A stretch of 22,865 nucleotides of DNA from Gaiellasilicea sp035553355 (lineage in GTDB: Bacteria; Actinomycetota; Thermoleophilia; Gaiellales; Gaiellaceae): assembly GCA_035553355.1 (NCBI GenBank), contig DATMJW010000116.1:1-22865 (forward strand). Reading direction: 5' to 3'. The position numbers were made by a program, and so were the translations under genes. Positions 21,965 through 22,865 of this stretch are shown in pieces; within the stretch, counting starts at the first letter, position 1; the number at the start of each line of letters is the position of its first letter. The notes beneath the pieces were generated by a model. The model was not told the origin of the DNA and made no database searches. It was given only the letters and a program-made list of their open reading frames with translations.

Positions 21965-22630
21965 GTGACGGTCGTCCTCCTGCACGGCCTCGGCGTCGGC
22001 CAGCGGTACTTCGACCCGCTGGCGGCCGAGCTCGAGGGCGAGCTCGTGCGCCCGGAGCTGCGCGACCCGCTCCCGATCGCGGAGCTCGCGGCGCGCGTGG
22101 AGGCCGCCCTCCTCGAACGAGCTTGTGTTGTTTCAACACAAGCTCGCGCCGTCGTCGTCGCGAACTCGATGGGGTGTCAGGTCGCGGTCGAACTCGCGAT
22201 CGCGCGCCCCGACCTCGTAGCGGCGATCGTGCTGGTCGGGCCGACCGTCGATCCCGCGGCACGGACGATGCCCGCCCAGATCGGCCGGCTCCTGTCGAGC
22301 GCATGGTTCGAGCCGCTGCGCCTGATCGCGATCGTCGTCCGCGACTACTTCGTCACCGGCCCCGTCGCCACGCTGCGTCAGGCGCGGCACGCGCTCGCGC
22401 ACCGCATGGAGGAGCGCCTGCCGAGGGTGGATGTCCCCACGGTCGTCGTTCGCGGCGCGCACGATCGGCTGTGTCCCGACGACTGGGCGCGCAGAGTCGT
22501 CTCGCTGCTCCCGGACGCGCGACTCGAGACCGTCGCCGGCGCAGCGCACGCAGCGCACTTCTCGCACGCGGCGGCCGTCGCCGCCGTCGTCAGTCGCCTG
22601 CGCGGAGGAACGCCAGCAGCTCGCGCGTGA
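21965..22630 (+). CDS. Alpha/beta hydrolase carrying an in-frame palindrome insertion
   Basis: A 221-residue alpha/beta-fold hydrolase. The oxyanion strand is VVLLHGLGVG, the nucleophile elbow is ANSMGCQ with S68, the acid is the Asp in RGAHDRLCP and the base is in the AAHAAHF segment. The substrate is unknown. Residues 53-60 (ACVVSTQA) are encoded by palindrome copy 4, placed in frame just before the strand leading to the nucleophile. The reading frame stays open to the stop. The usual DLPGxGxS segment before the cap is missing or shortened here (VRPELRDPLPIAE). The start is GTG with a TACGGT box. The 3' end overlaps the minus-strand hydrolase by 41 nt. Whether the protein still folds is not known. 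Confidence 0.85.
   Translation: MTVVLLHGLGVGQRYFDPLAAELEGELVRPELRDPLPIAELAARVEAALLERACVVSTQARAVVVANSMGCQVAVELAIARPDLVAAIVLVGPTVDPAARTMPAQIGRLLSSAWFEPLRLIAIVVRDYFVTGPVATLRQARHALAHRMEERLPRVDVPTVVVRGAHDRLCPDDWARRVVSLLPDARLETVAGAAHAAHFSHAAAVAAVVSRLRGGTPAARA
22118..22146. repeat. Dispersed 23-bp palindrome, copy 4, inside a gene
   Basis: The identical 23-bp core (TTT spacer) is at 22121-22143; flanking CGA and TCG extend the perfect pairing to 29 bp. It lies within the hydrolase coding sequence, so it cannot be only an intergenic terminator. Confidence 0.97.
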
Positions 22631-22865
22631 GGTCGTGGGGACGCTCGACCATCGGCACGTGACCGGTGTCGAGTTCGCGGACGATGCCCTGCGGCAGCGC
22701 GCGCACGAGCTCGTCGCCGTGCGCCGGGGGCACGAGCGGGTCCCGGCGGCCGACGAGGACGAGCGTCGGCGCCCTCACCGCCGACACGTCCGCGCGCACG
22801 TCGGCCGAGAGGAGCGCGAGCGCGGCTGTCCCGATCGTGACGGGGCCCGAGCGTGCGGCGTCGCG
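22590..22865 (-). CDS. Alpha/beta hydrolase, C-terminal part (runs off the window)
   Basis: The last 91 codons of a minus-strand gene whose start lies beyond the window end. VRAPTLVLVGRRDPLVPPAH carries the acid Asp of an alpha/beta hydrolase, and ELDTGHVPMVERPHDLTREL carries the catalytic His. The frame is open to base 22865, so the GTG at 22799 is unlikely to be the real start. It faces the other hydrolase tail to tail and overlaps its last 41 nt. Substrate unknown. Confidence 0.85.
   Translation of the reverse strand, partial: RDAARSGPVTIGTAALALLSADVRADVSAVRAPTLVLVGRRDPLVPPAHGDELVRALPQGIVRELDTGHVPMVERPHDLTRELLAFLRAGD

Noticed and set aside
15141..22143. The 23-bp palindrome as a Rex, CRP or ParB (parS) site
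   Set aside because: Its outer TTGTG/CACAA resembles a Rex half-site and TGTTTCA resembles part of parS. The spacing (9 between TTGTG and CACAA instead of 8) and the centre differ, and a copy lies deep inside a gene.
15141..22146. A CRISPR array
   Set aside because: The four repeats are 0.4-3.6 kb apart with genes between them and differ in orientation; there are no short regular spacers and no cas genes.
15141..22146. REP/TnpA-type or insertion-sequence ends
   Set aside because: There is no transposase gene, no GTAG-type REP signature and no target duplication that I can see. The mobile-element idea is left as a hypothesis in the findings.
21933..22304. Extension of the carboxyltransferase gene upstream to 22304 through palindrome copy 4
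   Set aside because: The extra sequence is low-complexity and antisense to the hydrolase. GTG 21932 has a TAGGCT box 7 nt upstream and fits the family N-terminus.
1..22865. tRNA, rRNA, riboswitch or replication origin
   Set aside because: No cloverleaf, rRNA-like or known riboswitch sequence was seen, and the intergenic spaces are too short, mostly under 60 nt.

Overview
The window is a high-GC stretch, tightly packed on both strands with short intergenic gaps and frequent GTG/TTG starts. The mixture of a queA-tgt-yajC-secDF block, a mraZ-rsmH-ftsL-ftsI block, an actinobacterial-type UbiA prenyltransferase and an ECF sigma/Ogt pair points to a deep-branching actinobacterium, most likely class Thermoleophilia (Gaiellales or Solirubrobacterales). 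This placement is inferred from gene content and style; no rRNA gene is present to confirm it.

Layout. 1-2.9 kb: sensor histidine kinase, a UbiA-family prenyltransferase and a convergent coiled-coil protein. 2.9-8.4 kb: tRNA queuosine genes queA and tgt, then preprotein translocase parts yajC and a fused secDF, then a small coiled-coil ORF. 8.4-12.8 kb: a convergent/divergent series of a CPA-type cation/proton antiporter, a UbiB/ABC1 kinase, an SRPBCC protein and an OmpR-type regulator with a degenerate receiver. 12.8-14.3 kb (minus strand): ECF sigma factor, O6-methylguanine-DNA methyltransferase and a GFA-family zinc protein, apparently an alkylation/aldehyde stress unit. 14.3-15.1 kb: PfkB-family sugar kinase. 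15.2-18.7 kb: the start of the division and cell-wall cluster (mraZ, rsmH, ftsL-like, ftsI), preceded by a four-unit 10-bp-periodic MraZ operator. 18.7-22.9 kb: accessory-like genes, namely a small helix-turn-helix-like protein, a YdhR-like protein, a secreted chymotrypsin-fold protease, a methylcrotonyl-CoA carboxylase-type carboxyltransferase and two tail-to-tail alpha/beta hydrolases.

The most unusual signal is a perfect 23-bp palindrome (10-bp arms GCTTGTGTTG, 3-nt spacer TTT or AAA depending on strand). It is 43% GC in a far more GC-rich background and occurs four times, all between 15.1 and 22.2 kb, with no mismatch. One copy lies before the mraZ operator. Two bracket the small helix-turn-helix-like gene, and one of these supplies that gene's C-terminal codons. 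The fourth sits in frame inside an alpha/beta hydrolase gene just before its nucleophile elbow. This looks like a dispersed, actively conserved or mobile palindromic element.

Two further patterns recur. Many genes have a TANNNT -10 box only 6-7 nt before the start codon, which predicts leaderless transcripts. Three convergent gene pairs end on a shared CTAG, with both stop codons interleaved.
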